Made by a program: the position numbers and the translations under genes. Shown piece by piece: positions 24,081 through 35,777 of a stretch of DNA of 64,000 nucleotides (the first letter of the stretch is position 1; every line of letters begins with the position of its first letter). The notes under the pieces were generated by a model. It was not told where the DNA came from and searched no databases. It worked only from the letters and a program-made list of their open reading frames with translations. This stretch comes from Aquanectria penicillioides (lineage: Eukaryota; Ascomycota; Sordariomycetes; Hypocreales; Nectriaceae), in NCBI GenBank assembly GCA_003415625.1, contig PYIU01000007.1, positions 2,976,001 to 3,040,000 on the forward strand, read 5' to 3'.

Positions 24081-26029
24081 GGAGACTCCGTTTGTCGTCA
24101 GCGCGATGGCCTGCGAAGGTCTCGGGAAGTGCCTGTAGCAGCGTAATGCCGATGAGTCAGTGGTTGCCTAGCAGACCCGGCAGCGTTTCCAGGGTATGTC
24201 GTGCAGCCAGAACGGCCGAGTTGAGTGATAGCGCGAGAAGGAGTGAGTCGATCGGCACCTCTAGTACGGGACTTATGCTGGGGCATTTCGCAATGCAAGG
24301 CGATGCCGAAGAAGGGCCAAAAGTTCCCTGGGGGCCGCGTACGTTATACGTCTTGCGATGTGTGCGGGACGAAGCCTTGAGGCCAGAGCCTGGTCCGCCT
24401 GCAGCTCGTGTGCCCCAAGGCCCACCATTTTCGTCAACAAACGCGGCGGCCTCTTGCATCAGCGCCTGCGTAAGGCGGGATAGAAACTGCTCGGGCTCTG
24501 GCAAGGCTCTTGGTGGGCCTCCCGAGGCTCTGTAGATGCAAACTTTTGGTCGGTGATTTACTCTTCACATTTGTGCCAGGTAAACGGGCAGTTTGGCTGT
24601 GCAAAATGACGGCCTACAGTGCGATGCGCCCGGCACTGTACGCATCTTACCCCGCCCCCGCACTTGCCCCATTGATAGAATGCGGATCGTACAGTGTATA
24701 AAACAGTGCGGCTCTTCTCGAGGAGGCCGTCCCTGTCGCATCCAGGTCTCACTGAGCCGTGACCAACTTGCATTTCAAAGGTCCCTACCATTTAAGGCTG
24801 AAATATATGACGACCCATCAGTGTTTTCTCATTGGGCCCCGATCTATAAGTCGCAGGGGCTTGAGGTTACAGGCAAGACGCAACGCAACCAAGTGTACCG
24901 AAGCTAGAATTGGTCGTATGACCGCCCTGACCCAACAGTCACCCATTTGCAATGACAGCAACCACATCCTTCGGATTGAGGCCTCGCGTACAGCATACAA
25001 ATCTCTGATCCGATGACGTGGTTGGTGCCGGCTAAGCGGTAATACAAATCGAGATTCAATAGCTAGGTGGTTCATTGAGAGAATATGGCAATTGAGACAT
25101 GGTCAGCTGAGTTTAACAACTCAATACCCATGGCTGTGGCCCATGTTTAGTCAAAAGTATTACTGTAATCTGAATGATCTGCAAGGGGTCGGAACTTGTT
25201 TCGTTACATGGAAGACGATCAATTCGGCAGCGCCGGAGAAGCCGTATTTGCAAGAACAGATCGTCTCACTCCTAGGCAGCGTCTTGCCATTGTCCATCAA
25301 TTTGCTTTTAACCCAAGATTATAAATCAAAGGCGACCCTTGTTCCGTTGGGGTATTGCCATGAAACGTAAGCCAAGCATCCTTGGGAAACTACCAGGGTC
25401 TGTCGTATCGCTGTCTTCCGAATAAGGTGTAGACATTCTTTGACGGTTAGTAAATATGGTCCTTTATTTTAGGGATAAAAGAATTCCCGTAGCCCGGAGT
25501 TGAATAAATTGACTTGACAATTTGTAGCTCGATGTTGTTGTCGCGACTTCTGTCCAAGGAACTCGTTTTGCATAGTTAAAAGCAATAGTTTAAAAAATAA
25601 ATTCATGTTTCAAACTTTAGTAAATGTTCATCTAAGACTGCCATAGAAATCCACGATTTTGATATCTAAGAGCCATTGAAGGCATTCAATCGGAATTGGA
25701 TCATTAAAATTCTGCCTCAAGTTGCAAGAGTTGAACTAATTCGATGAACGACGAACGTGCGCCCGACCTGGAAGTAACATCCATCGCACGGCCATGGGAC
25801 CTCCATTAAGTCGGGGTCATCACTCTCCAATAGATTCACCGTAGTCTGTCAAGGATTGTGGCTAAGGACTCAGTTAGCTGGATTGATCGTCATGGTAGCT
25901 GTAGAAATGGGTGCGCTGCGACATTTTCCCATCAAATAGCTGAGTTCTCCCTTTGAAATCTCGAACAAGACAGTGACTTCGGTCCTTCGGCCAATTAGAA
26001 TGGGCAGTATCCTCATGTTCTGCCAACTC
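24081..26029. other. Intergenic, DCL2 upstream region
   Basis: No gene is supported. The first 500 bases contain overlapping frames on both strands (about 24092-24535) with no domain and are probably promoter or leader of DCL2. From about 25400 the sequence becomes AT-rich. A short frame at about 25870-26067 (minus) borders the orphan fragment described next and could be part of it. Confidence 0.45.
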
Positions 26030-26563
26030 TCAATAGGAAGGCCAGACTGTAGGATTCGCACAACCATCCTTGAAACAAACTATGGGCTCGGATAAACATG
26101 CCTTATGGTGTTGAGTGAGAACACTACGTGTCTTGTATGCGCGACCACAATTATGGCAAACATGCATTCCCTCGGTAGCCTTGCCGAGATTGCAAACTGG
26201 AACATGCCATCGGAGTTTTCCAATCTGGACAAAGGTTTTCTCACAAAGATTAAAAGTGAACTTAAACAACCACCTTGATGGTGGATCCTTCCTTCCACCC
26301 GAGACAGCCCACAGAGGGACACGATCGACCGGGGTTGTAGTGTCCCACAAGTACACATTGACAGTCGAAAGGCATCGTGCAAAATCATCTGGATCGCCGG
26401 TTAGAACAAATTTGCTTTCGGTTGTTGGAGGGTCAGTTCCTTCCCTCTGAAGCGTTGCCAGGATTCCCAGCCGTGAGAAATCGGACTTGAAGATACCAAT
26501 CAGTAAGGGCTCTGTTGATACCAATGGAAGATTGAGGAGGTCAATAGGCAGGAAGTCTTTCGA
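26030..26563 (-). pseudogene. Orphan coding fragment with zinc-finger-like cysteines
   Basis: An open frame of about 178 codons without an ATG at its 5' end: it is bounded upstream by a stop at 26564-26566. An AG that could serve as splice acceptor lies close by, so it may be an internal exon or a truncated relic. Composition looks protein-like. A C-x2-C-x12-H-x3-C finger (CHNCGRAYKTRSVLTQHHKAC has this spacing) lies near the 3' end, preceded by a second looser Cys/His group (NLCEKTF...). I do not recognise the family. The surroundings are AT-rich, which fits a decayed gene or transposon-associated remnant. Low confidence in any function. Confidence 0.3.
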
Positions 26564-27180
26564 CTACTTACTCGAGTTTCAATTATGAGTTATAAAAGCT
26601 GCAAAGCAGTATGACCATGACTCAACGAGGTCCTTCGTTCTAGGAGATTCAGCAGTAACCCCCAGGGTTGTGACAAAAGTTTCAATATGACTCTACTTGA
26701 TGGTCTCCCTAAACTAGTCTTAATATTAGCCCATAACTAAAGCTTAATAGTTATAGCTAAATAATAATACAATAATAGACGTAATAAAATTGAGTAGATT
26801 TATTTAATACAATATGGTAACTCTAATAATACGTAAGAATTCGGATTGAGGTGTCCGGCCGCGGCACAATTCATGGCACTGTGGCTAACCAGGGCTTACG
26901 AAGTCTTGTCGGGATACAGTGATTGTTTCTGACCGCTATATACTATTCCCTCTATATCGCAAACTTCTCTGTCACTTGTTGTTTAATCTCGATACTCAGG
27001 CCGGGGCCTGAGGTCTGGATGATCAAGTTCTTGATTGAGTTATATTGACAGGTGTCATTTCGTCGTCAACGCGACAGTCACTTCTATTATACGATTGAAT
27101 ATACTAAATATGTCAAGAAAATATTTACATTGAGCATAGTTTAAATTCCAAGAATGTCTTGGTAAAGGATTTACAGTCCC
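26564..27180. other. AT-rich intergenic tract
   Basis: No gene. Positions about 26711-26832 are extremely AT-rich with many TA and AATAAT steps, unlike the rest of the window. This resembles repeat-induced point-mutated or otherwise degenerate DNA. The right part borders the 3' end of the pectin lyase gene. Confidence 0.5.
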
Positions 27181-28707
27181 TTAGTGCTTGTGGTGCCTGT
27201 GTCGCAGGCCACGCTTGGTCCTCCTGGTGGAAGAGCTGACGCACTGCGAGTACCAGTCGTTGTGGGCGACGCAAGAAGTGCCAGAAGCACACTTGGTGCT
27301 TCCAGACCAGTTGGCACCACCGCATTGGCCCCACTGTTGGATCTCTTCGCCAGAAGAGCCGGCAGATCCGCTGGAAGCAGTCTCAGTAGCCACGGGAGCC
27401 TCCACGGCGGTGGTAGTAGCACCGGAGCTCGAGTCGTCGATCTCCTGGGAGTCGGGGGTCTCAACAGCGACAACGGTGGTGGTAGGGTTAGAAGCGGCGG
27501 GAGTAGTGGTATCGCTGCTGTCGTCGGAGGTCGTGTCATCCGAGCTGGAGCCGGAGCCAAGGTTGGCAGGACCAGCGTTGCTGGTGACTAGGCTGGCGAC
27601 GGTGCTGGCCTCGACGGGAGTGACAAGGTAGTCTGTGAGGCTGGAGAAGGTCGACAAGGCGCTGCTCTCAGACATCTCAGGCCAGTCACCGCTGCTAGAC
27701 ACGCTGTTGGCAACGCAAGCACGGCCAATGGAAGACGAGCAAGAGCTTAGGGCAGACTCGGGGGCAGTGAAGATGGTGGAAACGCCGGCAGCACTGTCAG
27801 TCATCGGGGTGGTCACGCTGGAAAAGGCATTGCCCTCGAGGATGGCAATAGTACCGTCATAGGCATCAAAGGCGTGTCCGTCCATTTCACTAAAGTAGTT
27901 GTTGGTGGCGTGGAATGTACCGCTGACACCGTCAGCGCCCATCTTGGGAGCTCGGCCAGAGACGTCGTGGAAGTAGTTGCGGTCGAGGGTGATCTGGTCA
28001 CCGTCGGCGATGAACATCATGGTCCAGTAGTGGTTGTTGTTGCAGGTGGCAGAGGTGGTGGTGACACCGTCAAACTCGTTGTTGGAGAGAGTGATCCGAG
28101 AGCCAGTGTAGTGAGAAACAACGAACATGCGGCCGATGAGGGAGAACTTGCAGTGGTCAACCCAAACACCATCGTTGCTGCCCTGGAAGTCGAGAGCATC
28201 ACCACCCCAGACGATACCGGGGTTGATGTTCTCAAAGGTGACTCCCTGGATGATGACGTTGCTGGCACCGCTGGCTAGAGACAGACCCTTGCCCTTGAGA
28301 ACACCCTGGCCGTTGCTGCTGAGAATACTCTTGTTGCTGCCAACAGAAAGAGCATCAGGGCCGGCAGTATCGTAGGTAATGGAGCTGACGGCGACATTGT
28401 CGGAACCACCGCAAGAGAGGTCTCCGAGGTAGTACTGGCCACCTTCAGAGACGCTACAGCTCTCTCGGTCACATCCAGAGTCGGTCGCGGTAGCACCGGT
28501 GAAGTCAAACTCCTGGTTGAGAACAATAACGCGAGCGGTGTCGTCGGACAGCAGCTCAGCGAGCTCAGCGGTAGAGGTAGGGGTAGAGGCAGCAGCACTA
28601 CCACCGCCAGTAACACCGGTGGCAAAACCGTACGCAGTGCCAACAACGGTTTGGGCGGAAGCCACAGAGGCAGCCGCCAGAAGGGCAGAGACCGACTTGA
28701 CAAGCAT
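27181..28707 (-). CDS. Secreted PL1 pectin lyase with C-terminal CBM1
   Basis: Cleaves polygalacturonan backbones by beta-elimination, outside the cell. Single exon, 508 aa from the ATG at 28705-28707; four codons upstream in frame are not ATG-initiated. A signal peptide covers about residues 1-18 ([10 protein letters not shown]). The parallel beta-helix PL1 domain (about 20-345) contains [32 protein letters not shown] and the [12 protein letters not shown] block. A Ser/Thr/Asp-rich linker (about 385-455) leads to a fungal CBM1 ([12 protein letters not shown] ... YSQCV) and a basic His-rich tail. The layout follows fungal pectin lyases more than Ca-dependent pectate lyases, but substrate preference (methylated pectin or not) is not certain. 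It lies about 1.4 kb from a Zn2Cys6 regulator transcribed away from it. Confidence 0.88.
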   Translation of the reverse strand: MLVKSVSALLAAASVASAQTVVGTAYGFATGVTGGGSAAASTPTSTAELAELLSDDTARVIVLNQEFDFTGATATDSGCDRESCSVSEGGQYYLGDLSCGGSDNVAVSSITYDTAGPDALSVGSNKSILSSNGQGVLKGKGLSLASGASNVIIQGVTFENINPGIVWGGDALDFQGSNDGVWVDHCKFSLIGRMFVVSHYTGSRITLSNNEFDGVTTTSATCNNNHYWTMMFIADGDQITLDRNYFHDVSGRAPKMGADGVSGTFHATNNYFSEMDGHAFDAYDGTIAILEGNAFSSVTTPMTDSAAGVSTIFTAPESALSSCSSSIGRACVANSVSSSGDWPEMSESSALSTFSSLTDYLVTPVEASTVASLVTSNAGPANLGSGSSSDDTTSDDSSDTTTPAASNPTTTVVAVETPDSQEIDDSSSGATTTAVEAPVATETASSGSAGSSGEEIQQWGQCGGANWSGSTKCASGTSCVAHNDWYSQCVSSSTRRTKRGLRHRHHKH

Positions 28708-30100
28708 TTTGTTTTTCAAATGTGGGTTTGGTTTTATGTAGGGATGAAACGTGTAAATCGAAAGAAAAGAGAACGTCCACAGACCTACCTGCGATCTGGT
28801 TCAGATTATGAGAAACAAAACTCGAAACGAGAGGGAATAGTTGGTCGCCAGGACACGAATGCGCGGTGAGCACTAGAAACTTCCGGAGGCATTCTCGGAG
28901 ATGCTCCGTTCTTATAGCATTGTCAGTATTCAGACGGTGAAAACGGGTCCCTCTCACCGTTGCCAAGATATTGCAAGGAGCTCAGGGCCCTGGCCGTCCC
29001 CTGCCAGAAATGCGACGCTTCGTTTCAGGACCCGCGTCACGACGTCCGGGTTGTGCAATCGTCCGACCAAACACGGAGAATTGGCCCAATTAGAACCACG
29101 AAGCCGGTCAAGTGGGCGGTTCAAAAATCAAGCTTAACCAACCTTCGCGCCATCGGAACAATTTTCCCAGCAGTCTGGAAGGAATGGAACAGCGTTTCAG
29201 CAGGGAGTCGATAGAACCGCTGCCCAGGTATTTCGTCCGCATACGTGTATTCTGATTGGCCTTCAAGGTTCTAATACGCTCTTGGGTTGGTCAGTCCTTG
29301 CCCTGTTGGATTTCATAGAGACCTTGGCAGATAGTGGAGAGATTGCCATCCCAGTTGGTGTACCTGCGTCAGCGTTGTCGTGGTCATCTGGAGCAGGGAG
29401 TTGGAGGCTGGATTATTTAGTCGGCTACTGGAGTCAACCGCCAAGTGCTTGAATAGGCAAAGCATGCTTATCCAGATATCCGCAGAAGAGCTATTTCTAG
29501 AACCAGACCCATTATTTAGGACACTCGCAGCTGTTCAGGGTTAGAGAGAACAGGTGAAGCCCAGCAATCCCTGAGGATATGATTACGCTTATTTTTACTC
29601 ACGGCGAAACCTAGGGCGTACGTGTACGCGTATTCGCCCGCTGGTTGCTGATGTTGCATCGCAGCTGTGTATCTGTCGCACGAACACCAGTTAAGGCTGA
29701 CAGAATAATCTCTGAGGAAAATAGTAGCACCGGAACCGAGTCTGAGCCAGCTTACGCAGTGCCTAGAGCACTGAAGCCGCCGTCGTACGGTACTGGCTGT
29801 GAAGAATGCGGGGAACCATGCACCGTCTCTCATTTCCCCGGACTAACCCCATTCGAAGCCGATTGTGTCTTCCGCATCTCATGTCCAATCTTGATGTCCT
29901 ATCAGGATTTTGTTCCCGAATTATGCAGAAGAATCTGCGAGGAGAATTGAACAAGGCTGCCTATTCATTGCGTTGTTAGTGACACCTCCCCTCTTATACC
30001 CCGGTCTCTACTACTGCAGGAACCGCGTAGAGGCGCTCCGCCGACGCCACCTCCGCAACAGCCAATAGTGCAAGATCCAACGACAAGATTCGCGCCAAAT
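28708..30100. other. Divergent intergenic region, pectin lyase / Zn2Cys6 regulator
   Basis: About 1.4 kb with no recognisable gene; the short frames overlap and lack domains. It contains the promoters of the pectin lyase (left) and of the regulator (right). Confidence 0.5.
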
Positions 30101-32286
30101 ATGGCTTCGGGCAATGTCAATGGGGACGGAAACGCCAATGGGGACGGAACCCTTAGTGGCAATGGGTACAACTTTGTCCCATACGACCACCCATTCCCTC
30201 AGCTGTCACGCAAGATCAAGGCCTGCACCATCTGCCGCAGACAAAAGGTAGATATCGAACCTTGCATGCGCCGCAAGATCCCGGCTGACGCGGCTTACTT
30301 TCTCAGATCAAATGTTTAATGGAGGACAGTGGCCCACCCTGCCGCCGATGCTCGGAGAGAAACCTCGAGTGCGTTCTGGGCAAGAATCTGCAGACCATCA
30401 TTGACGAAAAGACTCAGTATGCAATCTATATTAGGCTCACTCGAAGAGACACTTACCTTACCTTCTTGATAGATACCTCGATGCAGTATTCCAAGATCTT
30501 GAGCAAATCCATGGGACGCTCCGTACGGTTGTAGAGAGAATGGGTCTACCAGAGCCGCAGCCGCTGCAGTCATCGTCGTTGAGGGACTCGGCCAGGTCGC
30601 CGACTGCAAGAGACTCTTTGGCAGGCAACGAGTTTGTCAATGGGACTACTAAGAGGGCCAGAGTATCCAACGGTGAAAGCCACGGCCCGTCATGTGACAA
30701 CTCGCCCAAGATCTCCCTTGCAGATGAGGAAAACCTTCCTCATGTGCCCATCCACTCCCTCTACCGACTCACTAAGCTCCAGGCGCTCAGGTCACCAGAT
30801 GGCCCTGAGGAGCGCCATGGCAGGACCATAGACGACATAATATCCCGCGGAGTAATCAGCTATAGCGATGCGCAGCGCCTTTTCTCCCTGTACCGAGACC
30901 GCCTGGATGCCTTCATGTATGGTGTCGGGTGCAGATACCAATCCTTGGACGAGCTGCGGCAAAAGAGCTCTATCCTCACGGTCGCTATACTCACAGTCTC
31001 GGCACTTCATGACCCGGCGGCAAATTCAATCTTTGGGATTTGCAGGACCGAGTTTCGCCGGATGATTGAGAGATCCATCTTTGACCGCCAGGTTAGCCGC
31101 GATTACTTACGAGCTCTCTGCGTGGCTTCGTACTGGCTTAGCGACATGTCCTGGATGCTCTCGGGGCATGCGATTCGGAGAGTCACAGAAGGGAATTTGT
31201 ACAACATACACATGCGAGCGCAGGAGGAGCAGAGCGAAGAGGCTGCCGATGGCGTGAGGCTATGGTATATTCTGAACATCTGTGATCAACACCTGGCCAC
31301 ACTGTATGGAAGGCCGGCCATTGTCCACTCTGATTTGTCCATGAAGGGATGGGAGACTTTCCTTGAGTCACCGATAGCTACGGCAGAGGATACACGACTC
31401 GCGAGCCAAGTCGCATTGCTGAGTATATTTGGGAGCATCCGCGAGCTCTTTGGCCCGGACACTGGAAAACCTATACAGAGAGCATACCTCCATCAGATTG
31501 CGCATTTCAACAAGCAGCTTGACAACTGGGTCAGCCACTGGTCCGTGACATTGCAAGGTAAGTGACTTGTCCAATTCGTGCCCCATTTTCTAATACAATG
31601 CTCCAGAGAACCATGATCAGATTGGAGGATTCCCTCGCAAGGGTGTTCAACTCCACTACCACTTCGCGAAGCTGCATCTTCACTCCCACGTTTTCAGGGG
31701 TCTTCCAAGTGAAAACCCCATTCCCCATTACTTCCTTGATTGTGCCGTTGCTGCCGTCTCTGCCGCTACCTCGACTATCGAATTCATTCTCACAGACACC
31801 GACGTGGCTGCTGGAGTTGTCGGCTTGCCTTCTTACCTCCATTGCATGACTGCATTTGCTTGCATGTTCCTCACTAAGGTGGCAACAAAATACGGTGGAG
31901 ACCTCGTGGAGCTGGACCGGGTGCGAGATTTAATCACTCGTCTGATACAACACTTCCGGTCTGTGCCGGTTGGACGGTGGCACTTAGCCAAGCTGATGGC
32001 TTCTGGATTGGAAAAGATGGCCGAGACGCTGGACCCCAATAAAGCAGACCAGCTTGGGCAACTGAGGCCTGAGGACATGGGAGTCAATACCACCGGAATT
32101 CTGGATCAAACGACCATATTGTTTGGTACTGATCAAGGGTTTGCGGGTACCGAAGGGGACATGTTGTTCAACTACGACATGAGCTTTGGGTTGTCCCCAG
32201 TGTTTCGATTTGACCCAAGCGCCATTGGAATCGAAGGGCTTCAGGAATTTCCTGACGTGGATTATACCTCTCAGGGGCTTAAATAA
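30101..32286 (+). CDS. Zn2Cys6 transcription factor (fungal-specific TF domain)
   Basis: Nuclear regulator. Four exons, 30101-30247, 30307-30416, 30473-31557 and 31607-32286, give 673 aa. The binuclear zinc cluster spans the first junction: KACTICRRQK joined to IKCLMEDSGPPCRRC, spacing C-x2-C-x6-C-x8-C-x2-C-x6-C, at about residues 40-70. A short coiled-coil-like dimerisation segment follows (YLDAVFQDLEQIHGTL). The middle homology region (about 190-470, including the ALCVASYWLSDMSWMLSGHAIR stretch, described here in parts) matches fungal-specific TF domains. The start is the ATG at 30101. Its neighbours are a pectin lyase, a hydroxyacid dehydrogenase, an aldolase and an MFS permease, so a pathway-specific role is plausible. 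Target genes are unknown. Confidence 0.9.
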
Positions 32287-32541
32287 CGCAGACAAATTCG
32301 AATGGAGGGTGTTTGAATTGAGACGATTTGATACCGCTACATGCATGAGAAAACACTCCAAGTTGATACGGCTCGCAGAAAGGGCCCAACGTCTATCTTG
32401 CTGTTCTGTCTAATGTAGCAAATACTTCTACTGTATATTGCATGAGTTGTGTTATCCGCAATAACAACGACTGATATCTCCAATAACAACTCTATTGCAT
32501 TATGCTTAGCTTAATGTACCCAACATCCGTAGCCTCCTTCT

Positions 32542-34287
32542 CTACAGCTTTGATGGATATGGCTTTCTCGCAATCTCATCAGGTTCTAAGCTGTCTGAAA
32601 CAACCAAGTGGTCTATATCTCGAGTATTTACCATTTTACCTCTTGCTTCACTCAGCTTAGTGATTCCACAAAGTCGCATGGAGGTTTCAATTTCATCCTT
32701 GAGAACTATAGCGATGTCAGTAATGCACTTGAGAGAATGGACTAACGTACTCTGCGTGAGATGCTCCGCGCCGTCTTGGCCGTAAACCAAAGAGTAGAGG
32801 TAAGGGCGCCCAATCCCCACAGCAGTGGCCCCCAAAGCAATGGCTTTGAGAATATCAGAGCCTCGCTCAAAGCCACCGTCGATGTATATCTCTAGCTGAC
32901 CAAAGACTTCGGGGCATACTTTTCTAAGCTCCAAGAGCACTAAAATGCTAGCTGGTGAACTTTTCTGAGTTAGCAACATTCAAATCGCGCTCGTACGTAC
33001 TATCCAAAACTTACCCGTCCAAGGATCGGCCTCCGTGATTGCTTAGCAGCACACCATCAACACCAAAGCTTACAGCCTTCTTGACGTCGTCCGCAGTTTG
33101 TACTCCCTTCAAGATGATGGGAACTCCGCTAGTCTCACGGATCCACGCAAGATCCTCCCAGCATAGAGACTTATCAATATATTGAGCCATGAGACGACCA
33201 AGTCCGCTCCCCTTTTTATCTTTACTGCTCTCTCCTCCACTTATCGCCGACTTGATCTTGACGGCCTGGGCTGCACGTTCATCAGCCTCCCGTTTCCCGG
33301 GGACCGGGGCGTCAACAGTGACAAAGATGGCCTTGATACCGAGCTCCCGAGCCGTCTTAAGGAGCTCGGTGGTTTTCTTTCGGTCCGAATTGACATATAG
33401 CTGGAAGAAGAAGGGGTGATCGGGCGGGGCAGCCGAAACAATCGATCGAAGAGTGTACGACGCGTTGCTTGAGATCTAACAAGAGTAAGCAAGGAGGATA
33501 CTCTACATACAGGGGTCGTCTGGCAAATTGAACTTACACATTGAATGATGCCCTCATTAGCCGCAGCCCGAGCTATAGCAAGCTCGCCTTCTGGGTGCGC
33601 CAATCTTGCCATTGCCGTCGGAGAAATGAAGAACGGTGCTGCAGTCTTGTGCCCCAAGATGCTCGTTTGATAATCTACGTTCAGGACATTTTTCAATACC
33701 CTCGGTCGGATAATGATCCTCCGTACCAGTTCCTTGTTCTTGGTGTGGGTGACTAGGTCGGTTGCGGCGGACGAGTAAAATGCCCATGTTTTGGGTGTCA
33801 GCGCCTTAGATGCTGCCATTTCAAAGTCTGGAGCTCCTATTATAGCATCAAGATCCGGTATCGAATTGTCTTCCAATGTCGTTGTTGGTTCAGCTATAGT
33901 GGCGGTTGAGGGCTCAGGAGATGGCGCAACGACCATGGGCTGAGATGCTTCTGGCACTTCGGCCATGGGAGTTGGTGCTGGAGTCTCGAGCATTCCCATG
34001 AACTTTTCCTTGGGCATCTCGTCAAGCATATCGGGAGCGTGGGCTTCGTCAAAGGACTCCGTAGCATCCGCACCCGCGCACTTTAACAATACTGTTCCAA
34101 GACTTAGCATTGAACATCTTTGTTGATCATGTAACTTGCCACTTGGGCCTCCTGGATGCTCGTCGATGAAGGCTGTAACATCCCAGACCTTGGAGTGCAC
34201 GGCAATCCAGCAATCCGATCTTGTCTTGTGCCTGTTGAGATCCTGCACCGATATCACAGGTGTCTCCTTTCTGGACCGTTCGGCCAT
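32542..34287 (-). CDS. Flavocytochrome b2-type L-lactate/2-hydroxyacid dehydrogenase
   Basis: Oxidises a 2-hydroxy acid (typically L-lactate to pyruvate) with FMN and passes electrons through a cytochrome b5 domain. Five exons: 34140-34287, 33538-34091, 33015-33475, 32751-32959 and 32542-32705, giving 511 aa. The b5 domain is N-terminal with haem ligand motif HPGG, then LLKCAGADATESFDEAH. The FMN domain contains SNHGGRSLDG with the catalytic His and Arg, and IYIDGGFERGSDILKA with the phosphate-binding region. No mitochondrial presequence is obvious, unlike yeast Cyb2, so location is uncertain. Intron 1 (34092-34139, 48 nt) starts with GC (GCAAGT) rather than GT; only this gives the expected HPGGPSVLLK. 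It diverges from the aldolase gene by 503 bp. Confidence 0.88.
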
Positions 34288-34790
34288 GGTATGCAAACCC
34301 GCTGGGATCCGACCTGGGTAGCACTCTGTGAAGTGATATCTTCTGCCCTCCCGCTCCTATATCGGACTTGATTTGGTCATGGCTTGTGTGAGGGCAGCCT
34401 CCATTTCAAACAGCAACTCACGGCATCGCTCACAGCACCCTTGCACCCTCGCTTCTGGAGTCCGGGGATGCTCAGTCGCATTTCCTGTCGTGGAAAAGAT
34501 CCGTGTGGATGCCCCCACATCGGCCGGATTCACCGTGTGGTGGAGAGGCTCTCCAATGTTTGATGCTGATGATCACCCCGCACGACCGTATTGGTGGTGC
34601 CATGGCGTGGATCCCGGCCGAAAGCCCGAGAGGACGAAATGGGGACGGCTAAAAGCATAGAGTTGAGACAGCGAGTCTGTGTTTACATGGTCCCTGTGCC
34701 TTGCCCTTGAACACCGCCGGAACAATTGAACCTGTCTGTGGGATTCATGAGATTATTTTCAAAGTTTCACTTTCTCTCCACTCAGCCACT
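34288..34790. promoter_or_regulatory. Shared divergent promoter, dehydrogenase / aldolase
   Basis: A 503-bp gap between opposite start codons of two metabolic genes. It includes CATCGGCCG at 34518-34526 and a second GGCCGA at about 34617. CGG-type half-sites of this sort are bound by many Zn2Cys6 proteins. Regulatory use is inferred. Confidence 0.4.
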
Positions 34791-35777
34791 ATGCCTTCTA
34801 GTACGATTGCACCCAAGGCCAAGCCTCTGCCACCAGGAGTCTACACTCCCGTCGTCACCTTGTACAAGGCCGGCGATCCTGCTCAGAGTGTAGACCACGA
34901 TGCCATGTACAAGCAATGCCAGGCCCTGGTCACCGCCGGCATGCACGGTCTAGTCTACCTAGGGACAAACGGTGAACTTGCGTTGCTCACTGCCCCTGAG
35001 CGCAAATCAATCATCGAAACTGCTGTACGCGCTGTCCAGGATCTCAACAAGCCCAACTACCCGATTGTGGCAGGCATTTCTGCGCATTCTACATACGAGA
35101 CGATCCTTAATGCCAAGGACGCAGCTAGCGCAGGCGCCGAATTTGCTCTGCTCTTGCCACCTAGTTACTGGGCAAAGGCTCTCTCGAGCGACGCTCACAT
35201 CTCTTACTTCCGAGCCGTGGCCGATGCCTCGCCTATTCCCATTGTGGTGTACAACTTCCCTGGCGTGACGGCCGGTGTGGACCTGGACTCGGACCAGCTC
35301 ACGGCCATGGCTTCTCATCCCAATATTGTCGCCGTCAAGCTGACCTGTGGCAATATCGGCAAGTTGACACGGCTGACGAGCAAATTCACACACGAGCAAT
35401 TTGGTGTCTTTGGAGGAAGCAGTGACTATCTGCTGCCCACCCTATACGGCGGCGGAAGTGGCTGTGTAACCGGTATGGGTAACATTTTCCCAGCGTCGAC
35501 ATCCGGGGTCTATGATCTTTGGAAGGAGGGCAGAATCGAAGAAGCTAGAGGCTTGCAGGCAGATGTAGCCAATGCAGAGTGGGCCTGCAAGAAGGGCATC
35601 GCTTGCACGAAATATGGTGCTTGGTACTACCTAGGCCGTGATCTAGGGTTGGGAGATGAATCAACCTGGCTGATGAGACAGCCTTATCAACCATTAGGCG
35701 ATTCCATGAAGAAGTGGACTTTAGATACATTAGAGGTGCTAGCAGAGCCGGAGAGGGAGAGGCCGTGGAAGAGATAA
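34791..35777 (+). CDS. DHDPS/NAL-family class I aldolase
   Basis: Schiff-base lyase of the dihydrodipicolinate synthase superfamily. Single exon, 328 aa, TIM barrel. The pyruvate-binding GTNGE motif (about residue 62) stands for GTTGE, the catalytic Tyr is in VVYNFPGV (about 158), and the Schiff-base Lys is in IVAVKLTCGN (about 182). The fungal N-terminus KPLPPGVYTPVVT is shared with aldolases that split 2-keto-3-deoxy sugar acids or 4-hydroxy-2-oxoglutarate into pyruvate and an aldehyde. Exact substrate cannot be read from sequence. Lysine biosynthesis is unlikely because fungi use the alpha-aminoadipate route. The ATG at 34791 is chosen; the upstream in-frame extension lacks an ATG. Its neighbours suggest a catabolic role. 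Confidence 0.9.
   Translation: MPSSTIAPKAKPLPPGVYTPVVTLYKAGDPAQSVDHDAMYKQCQALVTAGMHGLVYLGTNGELALLTAPERKSIIETAVRAVQDLNKPNYPIVAGISAHSTYETILNAKDAASAGAEFALLLPPSYWAKALSSDAHISYFRAVADASPIPIVVYNFPGVTAGVDLDSDQLTAMASHPNIVAVKLTCGNIGKLTRLTSKFTHEQFGVFGGSSDYLLPTLYGGGSGCVTGMGNIFPASTSGVYDLWKEGRIEEARGLQADVANAEWACKKGIACTKYGAWYYLGRDLGLGDESTWLMRQPYQPLGDSMKKWTLDTLEVLAEPERERPWKR

Noticed and set aside
24092..24535. Overlapping frames of 115-147 codons on both strands upstream of DCL2
   Set aside because: Neither strand shows a domain or clear splice structure; more likely leader or promoter of DCL2.
28708..28719. Pectin lyase start four codons further upstream
   Set aside because: The codon there is TTG, not ATG; the signal peptide is complete from the ATG at 28705-28707.
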